From the NCBI RefSeq assembly GCF_000004825.1, contig NW_008805068.1, positions 620,001-684,000 on the forward strand: 64,000 bases of DNA. Reading direction: 5' to 3'. A program made the translations under genes and the position numbers. Positions 9,163 through 21,780 of the stretch are shown piece by piece (the first letter of the stretch is position 1; the number at the start of each line of letters is the position of its first letter). The notes under the pieces were generated by a model. That model searched no databases. It had not been told where the DNA came from and saw only the letters and a program-made list of their open reading frames with translations. Source of the DNA: Heterostelium album PN500. Taxonomy: Eukaryota; Evosea; Eumycetozoa; Acytosteliales; Acytosteliaceae.

Positions 9163-11100
9163 ATGTATGATTTATTTAATATATAAAAATAATGAAATAT
9201 ATTTATGAGTGTGTATATTGATTATTATTTAAAAACGATTTAAAACCTAATATCTAAATTTATAATATCTATATATGTAAATAAGTAATTTAAGAATACT
9301 AATTTATTTTGAAATTTTTCACCCAATATATTATTTAATTTTTTTTTTTCTCAATACAATATTGTTTTTGATTGTATAGGGACATAGATATGATACTGAT
9401 ATTATTTCTTTTGTTTATTCAAAAGGCTTCACTAATCACTAGTAGTGATCGAACACTTTCAATTGCGTAAGTGGCAAAACAACAATTTTATGACAATAAT
9501 TGAAAACTATCAATAATAAAATGAAAAAGTAAATAAAAATAAAGATAAGTTCTTTAAATAAAATTAAAATTAATTTATTTCTTATTTTTAAAAGAAGAAA
9601 GTAAATGAGAAATCAACTATCTCTTTATTATTATCAACGATCACTATCTAAAACTATATTTGATAGAAATTTGAAAGAAATATGTTAGTTTTGATCAATA
9701 TTTTTCTTGAAAATATTGTGATATTAATAAAACTTGCTTAGAAATAACAAATTAATATGAATATTGCTTATATTGAAAAGCAAAATTTCGATATTAATAG
9801 TATTTACTAGTATATAAATATTTAAATTAGATTTAAAAATAATCAATAATAATAAGAAACCGCCAAATTTTGAATAATTAACGTCATTTTATCCGATACT
9901 CTCAATTAAATAGAATAATATTTAAATATATAGATGTCTTAATTTAAAAGTTTGGTTGATGTTTTTTTGATTGGCAAAAAAATAAAAAAAACACACAATC
10001 AACGCAGACACCCACACTTGACATTGTCATTCAATTCCAATAAATCGTGAATCAAATCAATTAAATTGTGTCACTTTTAAATAAATAATTAAAATTAATC
10101 TATTTAGATCCTATTGTAATGATATACTTTTTTTTATTTTTAAATATCAACTTGTAATAATTTTTGAATTATACAAAAACAAAATAAATATTATAGTAAT
10201 TTAGTATTGATTCTTTTATGTTGAACTAAATAATTTTGATTTAAAACTTTTAAAAGTTTTATTTTATAATCAATTTATTAGTCAATCATATTTAAAGGTA
10301 TAAAAAGAAAATTCATTTAAATATTGTAAAAAAAACAAAAAATGAAAGAAAAAAAACTTTTTAATAATCAAACAAAAATAAAGTGATCATTATTTTGTTT
10401 TTCTTCTAGTTAATTATAGTTTCACTCTTAACTCAACTTAAAATAATAACAGAAATAATAATAGAAATCATTAGATGAATGATAATAACAAAATCTTTTG
10501 ATAACGATAATAAAAATAATTGTATTTTGGTAATATATTTATCTCAACATAAAAGAAAGATTACTATATTATTTAAATATTTTATTCAACGAATACAACA
10601 AGTTGATATTTAAAATTAAAAGAAAATAATTTTTACTTAAAACTTTCAATTTTTTATTTATAATCAATTTATTTGTTAAAAGTATAAAAGATAATTTATT
10701 TAATTTTAGTTTAAAAAATTAAATTATAATGTAATACAGATAAGATAAGAAAAAAGTTTATTCATTCAACTTGGTTTTATTCAATTGAAGAGTACAAACT
10801 TACAATTTTGGAAGTACGAATTATCAATATGACTATGAAAGAGATGTTTATAATGATGAATAAGTTGAACACTTTTATCTAACTATACAATTCAATTTAA
10901 AATTTTCATTTTATAGTAAATCACTTCTATTCTAGTACAATTGTAATTATTGTTTTCACGAATCAATCCATAACTATTACACAATAAAATCATCTTACAA
11001 TTTAAATAAATAATTATAGTTTTCTACTACAATAATAATATTCTTCAATTATTATATTTAACAAAAAACAACAATATTATTGTATTTTTGCAACAAAAAA
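9163..11100. other. AT-rich stretch, no gene seen
   Basis: Nearly 2 kb of AT-rich sequence between the polyQ gene and the right inverted-repeat arm. Only short random open frames occur, with no tandem structure and no RNA-gene signature that I could recognise. Confidence 0.6.
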
Positions 11101-11103
11101 AAA

Positions 11104-11560
11104 AAAGATGAACTTGTCAAATAAAAATGGGGTGTTGCAAATTCAATAAATTAATAAATTGAAAATTATGCTTGTTGTTTCTTCATTGGTAATGATCGCC
11201 TGTTTTTTTTATTTTTGAATATTATATTATAATAAAATGAATTATTTCATTAATTTTAATATTTATATTTCAAATTTGAATATTAATTCATACTTTTAAT
11301 TGGCGCTTAACGGTTGCCGCCAATTTTGAGTTCAAACTGTAAGTTAACGAATCAAATTTAAAACTATATAAACCTATAATTTCATTCACAATGTCATTTT
11401 TCATTATTTTTCAAATACAAATAATTTTGTAAGTAATAACTATTAATTATAACTTAACTTATTTATATCTTTGTTTTACTAACTCTTTGTTTATCTCCTT
11501 TTATCTCTTTCTTCTTTTCCAAGTCCTCTTTACCATGCCTGTTGCCTCCTTACTATGAAT
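11104..11560 (+). repeat. right arm of the long inverted repeat (unique flank)
   Basis: Reverse-complement counterpart of 3600-4060 with only scattered differences (for example TAAAAATGGGG against TAAAAGTGGGG, and one T missing in the intron). It carries a promoter-like flank with TATATAA about 25 bp upstream of the ATG at 11391, then exon 1 and the 95-bp intron. The high identity against an AT-rich, drifting background suggests a recent inverted duplication or ongoing gene conversion. Confidence 0.85.
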
Positions 11561-11638
11561 GATGCCTCGTTGCTATTTCCGTTGCCTCTCATTACCATGC
11601 AGCCTTCCTCTCGTAGTTATGCCGGTTGCCTCTCGTAG
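11391..11638 (+). CDS. small spliced ORF running into 22-bp repeats (right copy)
   Basis: Mirror of the left copy: exon 1 11391-11428, intron 11429-11523, exon 2 11524-11638, 50 residues. Exon 1 is identical in sequence to the left copy (MSFFIIFQIQII). Exon 2 differs at several residues (MNDASLLFPLPLITMQP here, MSDVSLLFRFPLVVMPF on the left), yet neither copy has an indel and both stop after CLS. That is mildly in favour of translation. A spliced repeat-bearing non-coding transcript remains equally possible. Confidence 0.35.
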
Positions 11639-12005
11639 CTACGCTGGTTTCCTCTCGTAGTTATGCCGGTTGCCTCTCGTAGCTACGCTGGTTTCCTCTC
11701 GTTGTTATGCCGGTTTCCTCTCGTTACTATGCCGGTTTCTTCTCGTCGTTATGCCGGTTTCCTCTCGTTACTATGCCAGTTTCCTCTCGTCACTATGCCA
11801 GTTTCCTCTCGTTACTATGCCAGTTTCCTCTAGTTGTTATGCCGGTTTCCTCTCGTTGTTATGCCGGTTTCCTCTCGTTGTTTTGCCGGTTTCTTCTCGT
11901 CGTTATGCCAGTTTCCTCTCGTTGTTATGCCAGTTTCCTCTCGTTGTTATGCCGGTTGCCTCTCGTAGCTATGCCAGTTGTCTCTCATAGTTCTGCCGGT
12001 TTCTT
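11575..12005 (+). repeat. 22-bp minisatellite, right array
   Basis: About twenty units of the same 22-bp repeat as at 2895-3600, in the opposite orientation (CCTCTCGTTGTTATGCCGG plus TTT). It is shorter than the left array and richer in GTTGTT and GTTACT variants, so the two arrays have diverged in copy number and variant order while their flanks stayed almost identical. Confidence 0.9.
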
Positions 12006-12374
12006 ATTAATTGAAAAATATGAAAATCCAAAACAATAAATTTCCATAAAAAAACAATAATAATTGTATAGTTTTCTATTTATTATAATACTTCAAGTAA
12101 TTGTTTGGTTTTTATTAAAATTATTAAAGTTATGATGGTTCTAATTTATATTGAATTGTTGACAGTTAACAAACATTCCATTTTTAGCATTGAATTGATA
12201 GAGCTGTTAATGTTGATCCCTTGATTTGAGATATTTGTCTTATTATTATTATTATTATTGTTATTGTCTTATTATTGTTATCGTTGTTATTGTTGTGTAG
12301 TATTGGCACTATTGTTATTAATGTTGTTGGTTTGAGCGTTGGTAGTTTGGTTATTAATATATCACATCATGTGG

Positions 12375-12705
12375 TGAATGCTATAATAACCTGTGTAGTC
12401 TTCTCCATGCACTTTGTCAGCTGATCGAATGAATCGAAGTTCATTGACACAAGTTTTTCGCTTGTAACCAGTAGCATAACTCATAACAAGAACTAATGGA
12501 TGATGTTGTTATTGATAGTAATTGTCTTTTCAGCGCTGTTGATAGTACCAGTCTTATTGTTATTGTTCATAGCATGCATAAGCAGTAACCGCTTTTCCAG
12601 TGACTACAATCTTGAATGCTGCAGACGTCGGTTTAGTATTGGCTACGACAACAGTTGCGGTGTAATTGTAGAGGTAGTTGGTTTTGTAAAGCTTTTACCT
12701 CATAA
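12375..12705 (-). pseudogene. decayed coding relic, secreted-protein-like
   Basis: The minus strand holds two protein-like pieces in one frame. The first is YLYNYTATVVVANTKPTS followed by AAFKIVVTGKAVTAYACYE. The second is LVLVMSYATGYKRKTCVNE followed by LRFIRSADKVHGEDYTGYY. Stops and a simple N/T stretch separate them. The first piece has a beta-sandwich feel like dictyostelid cellulose-binding modules, but this is only an impression. The rest of 12010-13002 is AT-rich, including an ATT repeat near 12241. Confidence 0.3.
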
Positions 12706-13002
12706 TTAATCGAATCTTCATATTCCTTTAGATTTACCAATGAACTATAGAAGTGGAGGGATTTGAGAGTTTGCCTTTGATTTTTGAAGCTGAGTGACAA
12801 ACTATTTTATTGATTCTTTTTTAGAATTATTGTCTCACAAATGTAATAATTATATTAGTTTAAAAAACGTTTTTAAAAAAATTTCTTTTTTTATTGGAAT
12901 TGAATACGATCACCATTTTCATAGTTTAAAAACAAAAAGTGGCACATTGTTTTTCATCAACAAGATTAATTACATATACAAATTACATAATTACAAATAC
13001 AA

Positions 13003-14714
13003 ATGAGTTCAGAAAAGAGATTGCACAGCGATATTAATAAGGATCAATATAAGAATGAAACTTATCCAACAAGTAGAGTAAAGAGAAGAGTTTCTCATTA
13101 TTGTAGTAGAAGATATGAATATGATGGAAATAATTTACTATCAGATCTTATTAAAATCTATGATCAATATTTTAAATCAAAAAATGATAAAGACGATTCT
13201 TCAGAAACAAGATTGAAATGTGTTCAGTTCTTTGTTAGATATCACAACGATACCAAATACCCACATTATTTCGATGTCAAAGGTTATAATAAATTCATTG
13301 CTGAGGTGTTCTTTGATAGATCTGAAGATGTTTTCAATGAAATATTGAAATTAAAATGTGCAAGACAAACCAAAATATTACTAGATATTTATTACATGAT
13401 AATCAAAGATAATAGAGTATGTATTGCGATTTCAATTAGATGATTGATTTAATAATATTAATAATTTATTACTACAAGTTCAACACTTTCTTTAAAGGGT
13501 TGAATGAATCAGATGAAGCTCAATTGAAATCAAAGATATCAAGAATTTGTGATAGATTTGAAGAAAAGAGGAATGAACCACTTGGTTTTTTCACCTATAA
13601 TAATCTATATGATATCGTTTATAATGGCAAGAGTATTGATAAAGAAACAGATAACAATAATGATAAATCAACAACAATAATAGGAGCAGAACAAACAATA
13701 AAGACTATAGAGACAAGAGGAACTACAGATATTGAAACAACAAAAACAGATACAACAAACCACATTAAAATATCAGATTTAATATTGTGCAAAATCATTT
13801 CAAAATTTGTTGCTTTCGATAAAGATAAGGATGAAATATCTATTAGAAATAATAGATTCAAAAGACATTTAGAGTTTATTCCCTATCTCATTGACGGTGG
13901 AAATGTAATGGATTTTGCTCTGGTGTCGAAACAATTCTTCAGAGTTGTTTCAAAAATCATCAACGACAATCTATTCTATTGGAATTCATATATTGATATC
14001 AACAACAACAGTGAGTACAACTTAATCAAATCAGCACCATTATATTTCGATTATGAATCAATCAAATACATTCCATATGATAAAGGTATTGAATATGTCA
14101 ATCAATTGTTATCAAGAGTCGAAGTTTTCACAATGGAATCAGATGAATTTGATTATTCTATCAATTCTGAAGTGAGAAGATTGGAGGAGCTAGACCCCGA
14201 AGAATACCCTGATGAGATTTATGATGAATACCGTGAAGCAGTTCTAAAGGATGGATACTTAATACGTCCACCAATAATGCCAAATCTCAAAGAAATCATC
14301 GTTCTAATGTATCATGGATTCGAATGGAACTACTGTGATTTTCTAGTGGATCTGTTTGCCAACACACCAAGTGGCGATGGACATGGTATCGAAAGATTCG
14401 CAATTAACATTCTAAGAGATTGGAATATTTCACCTGATTGCAATAATATGGATTTCCTAACTTCGCTGTTGGAGTATCATTCAAAGACACTAAAATCAAT
14501 AACAATTAATCGTGATTCATTTAGAGCAATAGATTTTCGATTGTTAGTCGATATCCTCATAGATCTAGCACCAACATTAAAAGAGAACAACATTGATTTT
14601 AAACTAGAAGTATACGTTGAAATCGACGAATTTATTAAAGATAATGATAACAAAGCAATAATTAAATATTTATTAGATAACACTATAATTCTAAAAACAA
14701 GACAATACTATTAA
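13003..14714 (+). CDS. F-box-like protein, dictyostelid type
   Basis: Two exons, 13003-13416 and 13479-14714, joined in phase 0 around a 62-bp intron (GTATGT donor, CTACAAG acceptor), giving 549 residues. The downstream AG at 13496-13497 would put a stop in frame, which decides the acceptor. About residues 235-310 have the layout of divergent F-boxes in dictyostelid F-box/LRR proteins: LILCKIISKFV, then FALVSKQFFRVVSKIINDN and LFYWNSYID. Such proteins normally dock on Skp1 in SCF ubiquitin ligases and recruit substrates through the C-terminal region. Here that region is a degenerate leucine-rich series (EWNYCDFLVDLF, ISPDCNNMDFLTSLLEYHSK, LKSITINRDSF). The N-terminal 138 residues are basic and unassigned. 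The F-box call is from pattern only. Confidence 0.6.
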
Positions 14715-14998
14715 TTGTAAAACTAAATAAAGAAGAAGTATAATTCTAAACTTTCTTTGACGATAAACAAACGGAAATTAATTACTTTAATAAAACTAAA
14801 AATAAATAATGTCTTGCAAGCAATATTAAATTTATTCGTTGCATAAAAAAAAAACAAATAAACAAAAAAAAATAAATTTTAAAAAATTCAAAATATTTTA
14901 AAAAAACGACCAAAAGTTTGCAAAAAAAACTAGTTGATTAATTTAATTATTTATTTATTTGATTCAAAGATCTTTGATAATTATTATATTAATTTAAG

Positions 14999-15287
14999 AT
15001 GCCTTGTATATATATTTGTGGTGGTATGTATAAATTATTAGATTCGATTAGATAATGAAATGATCACTAATGATGATATCATTATAACTAAATAGAATGT
15101 GGTGCTGAAAACGAAATCAAACCAAAGGAACCAATCAAGTGTAAAGATTGTACCTATCGTATCATGTACAAGAAGAGAACCGATAGAAGTAAGAAATTCT
15201 TAATGTTATTTTGATTATAATGTCATTCTAATATATATATCTTTATTTTATTTTATTTTTAAAGTGATTCAATTCGAAGCTAGATAA
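14999..15287 (+). CDS. polr2k: RNA polymerase I/II/III subunit RPABC4 (RPB12)
   Basis: Three short exons, 14999-15023, 15096-15188 and 15265-15287, splice to exactly 46 residues. The protein starts [20 protein letters not shown] and ends [15 protein letters not shown]. The zinc-binding pattern C-G-E-C and C-K-D-C, the IMYKKRT block and the ending FEAR/FDAR are diagnostic of RPB12/RPABC4, the smallest shared subunit of the three nuclear RNA polymerases, which bridges subunits on the assembly platform. The donors are GTATGT and GTAAGA, and the acceptors are AAATAG and TTTAAAG. It is easily missed because no exon reaches 100 bases. Confidence 0.95.
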
Positions 15288-15769
15288 CGAACAGATATAT
15301 ATTTAATAATAGAAAAGAAGAAAAAACAACCAACAAAACAGAATAACGAATATAATCGATGAATCACTGAATCGAAGATAATAAAAGAAAATAACTGTAC
15401 ATGACAATATATATGATAAATGTTTATAACATATCATATAAACAAACAGCACACCAACACAATAATCAACGAAACATACATACAACTCTCTTAGCTTTTT
15501 TTTTTTAATTAAACGAATAATTTTATCAATATAATCAATTATAAGCAGTTACAACGATAGAGATGACCAAAACTATAGTAGATTTGAAAAAAAAAAGAGA
15601 TATTCAATAAATTATAACGATTTAATTTAATAATAATAGTATTGTATAGATCAATTTAGTTTTATTTATAACAATTTTGATCATTTAATAATTAAATAAG
15701 TTAAGTTCTATTTTTTTTATTGTTGTTATTGTTGTTGTTGTTATTGTTTTCAATAAGTTAAAAGTTTGT
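15288..15769. other. convergent intergenic spacer
   Basis: AT-rich spacer between the stop codons of two converging genes. It contains poly-T runs (near 15495) that could serve in 3'-end formation. Nothing else was seen. Confidence 0.5.
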
Positions 15770-18700
15770 TTATATTTTCCATGGTTTAATATTTGGATCG
15801 TTTGCCAAGTCACGAATAAAGTTGTACAGACAAACCGGACATGAAAGTGATATCCACTTGTGATTGTACTCCTCCATGATGAACTTGAGTGTGGTGGCAC
15901 TGGTAATACCGATCTTTTGTACCTCTGATTGGAAGTACGGTAGGATATTACCAAAGTATTTACGTTTCGAGAAGTAGTGGTTACAAGTAAAGGCAACATC
16001 CTTCTCAAAGGTGTTGGTCGGACCTTGGTTATATCCTCCTCCGTTGAGACTGTAGGAATCGGTGTTATCAGGCACCAGTGAATGAATCTGAATCTTTGTT
16101 CTACTAGAGATATCTTTTTCCAAATTCTCTTTAATATTTGTCAACAATACTTTTTCTGATGCTCTTTGATAGTCTATAATTAATTATAATTAGTAAATGT
16201 TAGTTTCAGTTGTTTGCATTCAAATAATTTAATATTTAATAAGTTTACCTTTCTCACGTTCACTTAGATTCTTCATGAAATGAAGATAATATTTTACAAT
16301 GATAAGGTAAAGTGATGTAGAGAACTCCAAGATCAATGGGTATTCTAGATTGCTGTTCATCTGCATGATATTGGAGAGTGGCAAAGAGAATGAATCGATA
16401 TTTTCCAAGATATAATCTTCAATCACTTGAATTGGTAAATCTTTTTCTCTCCAATAATTTAATATCTAAAAATAATAATAATAATTGTTAATTTGTTAGC
16501 TAATTTGTGGATAAAAGAATAGATAATTAACATACTAATAATAATAAAAGTTCTTTAGATTTCTCGGCAGAAGTTGGTTTCTTTCCATCGGATGCTATTT
16601 GGTCGGTGTGGTGGTGAAGTGATCCGGTAGATGCCGATATACCTCCACTACCGTTGATCGGTGGGAATATCTCTTGGAAGCTATTGAGGTTGGGTGTTGT
16701 CGAGAAGAGTGGTGGTGACATCTGAATGGGTGACATGGAGGTGATGGTCGATATCATAGGTGGACTATCAATACCAAAGATAGATCCTTTGATGATATAG
16801 TTGTGCAATAGTTGAATGAGTATGTGTGTTTCCTTTTCCTTATCGAGATTTCTCTTTTTGAGACCGATCAATCGGCATTCCAATGTCGACTTGTAGTCCT
16901 CGAGAACGTCGTAGATGGTAGCTGCAACATCCCAATTCTCAAACTGAATGGCTTTGTTAATGATTGCAAACGAACGGTAGGAGTTGGAGTAGGATTTCAA
17001 TACGTCTTCCAATCCCTCTTGTGAGTAACGCGCCTTGGCAAATCCCTTTGAGTTTTGATTGAACAACATGAAACGTTGGTCGTTAAGCGATATCTTGGTT
17101 GGCAGCCACATGTCTTCGGTCTTTCCGTTTCCGATCTGTCCAAAGTTTCCGTAACCCCAAGTATACAGTGCACCGTTGTTTGTAATGATAGCAGAGAACT
17201 CACTGCCACTGGAGAATCCGACAATGTTCATCGAGTTTAGCGATGGAATAACAGCGGGATGTGGTTTGTCAAAGAATGGAGTCTTGAGATCTCCACCAGT
17301 GCCAAGCTTGCCGTGTTCGCCACCTCCACAGATATATACATTACCCCTATCACTTCCATTTTCAGCGGCAGTAACAGTGGCGGTGTGATAGAGACCACAA
17401 ACTACCTTTTCAATCTTCTTGTTGATAAAGAACTCAATCATCTTTGGTGACAATTCATTCTTGTTACTTCCGTTTCCAAGACACATGTGCTCACCCTGTC
17501 CCCAGCAATAGACACTATTCAACTCTGAGATAGCAACGGTATGGAAGTGTCCACACGATATCTTGATGATTGGTTTACCCTTGAGTTCATCGATCTGCTT
17601 TGGACGCAACGACTTTTCTATATTACCATGTCCAAGTTGTCCTTTGGAGTTGGCTCCCCAACTGTAGATATCACCGTTATCCAAACACATAATGGAGTGT
17701 GAGTGACCAGCCGCAATAGCGGTGATTCGCTCTCCATGGATACCGACAATCTCTGAAGTTTCAATACGCATTGGAACTGCACGATTCTTAAAGTTACCAA
17801 GTCCCAGCTGACCGGAATCATTCCATCCAAAAGTGAAGAGATCGCCCGACTTTTTAAGTACCATTGTGTGTGCATAACCGGTGGCAATAGCCAACACTTT
17901 TTGTCCACCAGTAAAGTCTTCGATCTTCTTTGGTAGGTTCTGTGGAGTCAAAACACCGTGTCCAAGTTGTCCGTATCTACTCGATCCCCAACTGTAAATC
18001 TGGAACGACTGGTCGACGGCAACCGAGTGTTCACCACCACACGATATCATAATGATTGGTGAAGATTTGAAAGTTTCAACACGACGTGGAGTAGATTGAT
18101 ACTTTCCAACATTTAAACCATGTCCAAGTTGACCCTGAGAGTTATTTCCCCAAGTGAAAAGCTCGCCATCCGAAGAGATAACGGCAATGTGTTCCCAACC
18201 ACATGCAACACTGACAGCCTTTTTCTCGTTCTTCACAAGAGGTGGCATTGGATTCAACAATAGATCCGGGTCGACAGTTACAACTGGCAGTTCTTCTTCT
18301 TCATCTTCCTTGTCTTCTCCATCATTTCCTTCACCTTCGTTCTCCTTCAATAGGAATCGGTCGTTACCCTCATCGCTCTGGTAGTGATGATGTGACTTTC
18401 TAAGATGAATAAGCGTCAAGATGGCAGTGATATACAATTCAAAGTACTCTTCGTTTCTCACTGGAATATTCTCTGAGGAACGGCCAGGTAGCATCGTTGT
18501 CGATTCGAAATTCAACGAATCATGATGTGAATAACTATTTATCATATTATTATTATCTCTATTATTATTACTATTATTATTATTATTATTATTATTCTTG
18601 TTGGTCATTGACGGTGTCAAGTTGAATGGTTCAAAAGTAATTGGATCGAATGCTGTTGCTATTTCGATTAACGACTTCTCCGATAGCATCGGTAGTAAGT

Positions 18701-21700
18701 GGTATAATCTCTTTACATAACGTGGTATATTCTGGTTGTCCTCTAGGATAAGCTTTACCTGGATATCCGGTGATAAACAATCGAATATCATTCCATTCTG
18801 ATGACTCTTCAACTCCAACGGATAGGAACTCTGAAGGAATGAAATTCTCTCGGCGTCCAAATGTAGGATATTCGACTCCAATAGCATAGCAAGTGCTTTA
18901 CCAATCATCTTTCCACTGTGAGCAACAGAGAAGTAATAATCCAACAGACCGTGTTGTAACAACAAGTGTAACGCAGCATCTCTATCGTAATCCCAATTGT
19001 TTGTCAAGAAATAAGAAAACTCTGCATCCGATGACTTAAACTCCTCTTTTGACATTAACAACTTTTGTAAATAACATTGGAATAATGTATTTGTCATTCT
19101 CTTCTTTTCTTGATCATTAAAAGCTAAATAATATTAATTAGTAATGGTTTATATTATTTATATTCAATGATATACTCTACATACCATCAGGTTGATGTAA
19201 TATTGCTTTTAGATGTGTCATAATAATATCCATTCTACCAATCTCCAAAAACTTCAAAACCAATTTATTTGTTTTAACACCTGATAAATAATATAAACTA
19301 AAGTATATGGTTTGTTAATATATTATTGTTTATCTTTAAAGATTAACATTAAAAATGAATAGCCACTTACTCTAATGCTCTACCGTATCTACCTTGATCA
19401 AAAGAAAGATCAGCAGCAGTTTCATATAGACTTAGTAGATCCATACGGAATGTCTTTCCAAGAGCTTCACCATCGATCTTTTCAAGATTCTTTGATACCA
19501 ATTCAAAGAATATCTCTTCCGGTGACTTCTTTGGACGGAATTCATACACTGAGAAATTAGTCCAAAGATAACACGATGGCATATATATACTATCACCATT
19601 GCTACTACTGTTATTCGCCTCTAAAGAACTAGTGATTGCTAACACTGACTCTCCTAAAGCCAATTGGAATGTTTGTATCATTGATTGATTCTTTACAAAT
19701 TCTAATAAATTTCAAAATACAAAGATTAGATATATATATTTGATAATTGTGTTATCCAATTGTAATAACTACTTACTTGAATTCGATGCAGTTCCAGATA
19801 CAAGATTGGAAATGATTGAAACATTCACTCTTGAATTATCATAGTGTTGATCTGCTAGTTCCGATACGAATGTAAGATTCTTTGTAAAGTAAAAGTGTGT
19901 TGTGCTCTGCGGCAGTTGGTAGACAAACAATGGGAATTTGTTTAGGTAGAGTGGATCGTAGATTTCTAGTTTAGAGTTACTCTTGATGAATGATGCCATG
20001 ATGTTACCATTCTCATTCTTTTGTTTCTCTAGCGAACGTTCGGTCATCGCACGATCGCTGGTGAACAGTGTTGTCGTTTGGAAAGGTGATAGATCTTGAC
20101 CTTTACCACCGGCGCTGTTCGAGTTACCACTGCCACTTCCATAGCCACCACTACCACCATTGACATTACCATTAATACTATGAGCAACTATAGTTTCATA
20201 TCTTCTATCCGATACCATCTGTTCGATAATTACTTGATGATGTACCATTGATTTTGTTGTTACAATTAAAAACTATGATTATTATTAAAGATATATATTT
20301 GTTAGTTATTTAAGATTGTTTGTTTGTATGTTTGTTTGTTAGATTTATATATAAACTTACAGATTCATATGTACCTGTTATCAACTCTAATTTGATAATA
20401 GGATATTCATATTTAAGTTTCTTTTGTATCTCTTTGGTGCTGAGGTTGATAAAGAAGACGATTCCAGAGGTTGTAGCGATGATACCAAAGTCTTCTCCGT
20501 TGGATGTTCGCCACCACAGACAATAGGATCCAACTAAACTCTTATTTGACAATGGTGGAATATTTACAATGTTTTGACTTGGTTTCTTATCTTGTTGCTG
20601 TTGTTGTTGTTGTAATTGTGCATTCTTATTAAATCTATATTTATATATAAAAAAATAAAAAATAATCATTAATATCTAGTTATTATTATTATTATTCTGT
20701 TATAACCTCATCATATTGTTACATACTTTAATGCAATTGATGAAAATATAGATTTCTCTTCTACTGGTTGTGGTGTATTGTTACTTTGATTGTTCTCTTC
20801 GAGTTGATTCATCTTTTTACACACCATAAAGTAGATTGGAATACGAACGATAGAGGTATCGTGTTGTAGACATAATAACCAATGTGCATTCGGATCGAAT
20901 GACATTGAAACGATACGCTTAGCATGTTCTCTAGACCATTGAATATACTTGTATTGCGGTACTTTACTTTGTCCAACAAATCTAACAATTAAATAATCTA
21001 AAACATACAAATAAATAAGAAACATTAGTAGTTATAAAATACTACTATTTTTGTTATTATATATTATTTACCATTTGAACAATACATTGCAAAGAAAAGA
21101 TGATCTTCATAACCACCTTGTGCAGTAAGTTGAATTGTAACACCTTGGGAAGTATTGTAACCGTCGGAACCATTCAGCTGGCTACCGGGTGTGTTGCTAC
21201 CACCACTACCACTGCTATAGTAAGATGCTCCACTACCATGGAAATGATCAGATAACGACTTCTCTTTGGCACTGATGAATGTATTAGAGTTATTTCTACG
21301 ATGTAATAGTTGGTTGTTATTATTACCACCACCGGATGCGTTAGAATTGTTGCTATTGCCACTACCACCAACACCAGTATTATTAATACAAAACAACCTG
21401 TTCAATGAATACAGTTCGTAGTTCTGTGTGAATGCACCGACCTGAGGTTGAGAGTGTGACGACATCATCGATGAGATACCACCACTGCTGTTGCTGACGG
21501 TCATTCCACCGACACCACCGCTGAACGACGACGGTGTAAATGAACTACTACTCAAACTGTTGGTAGATGAAGATAAATGGTTGTTGTTGTTATTCATCAT
21601 CGAATTACTACTACCATGATATCCACTATTACCACCACTATCTGGAACCATCATCAAAGTAGAGGAGAGTACACCCAACACTGAACTTGACAACATCGTT

Positions 21701-21780
21701 GGTGTAGGTAGATGATGTTGGTGTTGTTGTTGTCCACCACCACCACCTCCTCCACTGTGATAAATAGATCTATTACTCAT
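15770..21780 (-). CDS. large RCC1-repeat protein with N-terminal propeller-like and solenoid regions
   Basis: Nine exons (21780-21072, 20997-20727, 20634-20361, 20272-19777, 19701-19371, 19297-19185, 19123-16536, 16465-16249, 16173-15770) join without a frame break into 1800 residues. For exon 6 the acceptor at 19299-19298 is needed; the next AG gives a stop. After a Gly/Ser/Asn-rich head (residues 1-~110), the first ~600 residues resemble an irregular beta-propeller (VSMSFDPNAHWLLCLQHD, FGIIATTSGIVFFINLSTK). Next is an alpha-solenoid-like part (GRYGRALDLYYLSGVKTNK, KFLEIGRMDIIMTHLKAIL). About residues 1030-1420 hold around six RCC1 repeats (ISSDGELFTWGNNSQGQLG, VYCWGQGEHMCLGNG). The C-terminus has a CPVC pair. 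Propeller, solenoid and a Cys-rich end recall membrane-tethering proteins, while RCC1 repeats suggest a second propeller for protein binding. Cellular role unknown. Confidence 0.85.
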
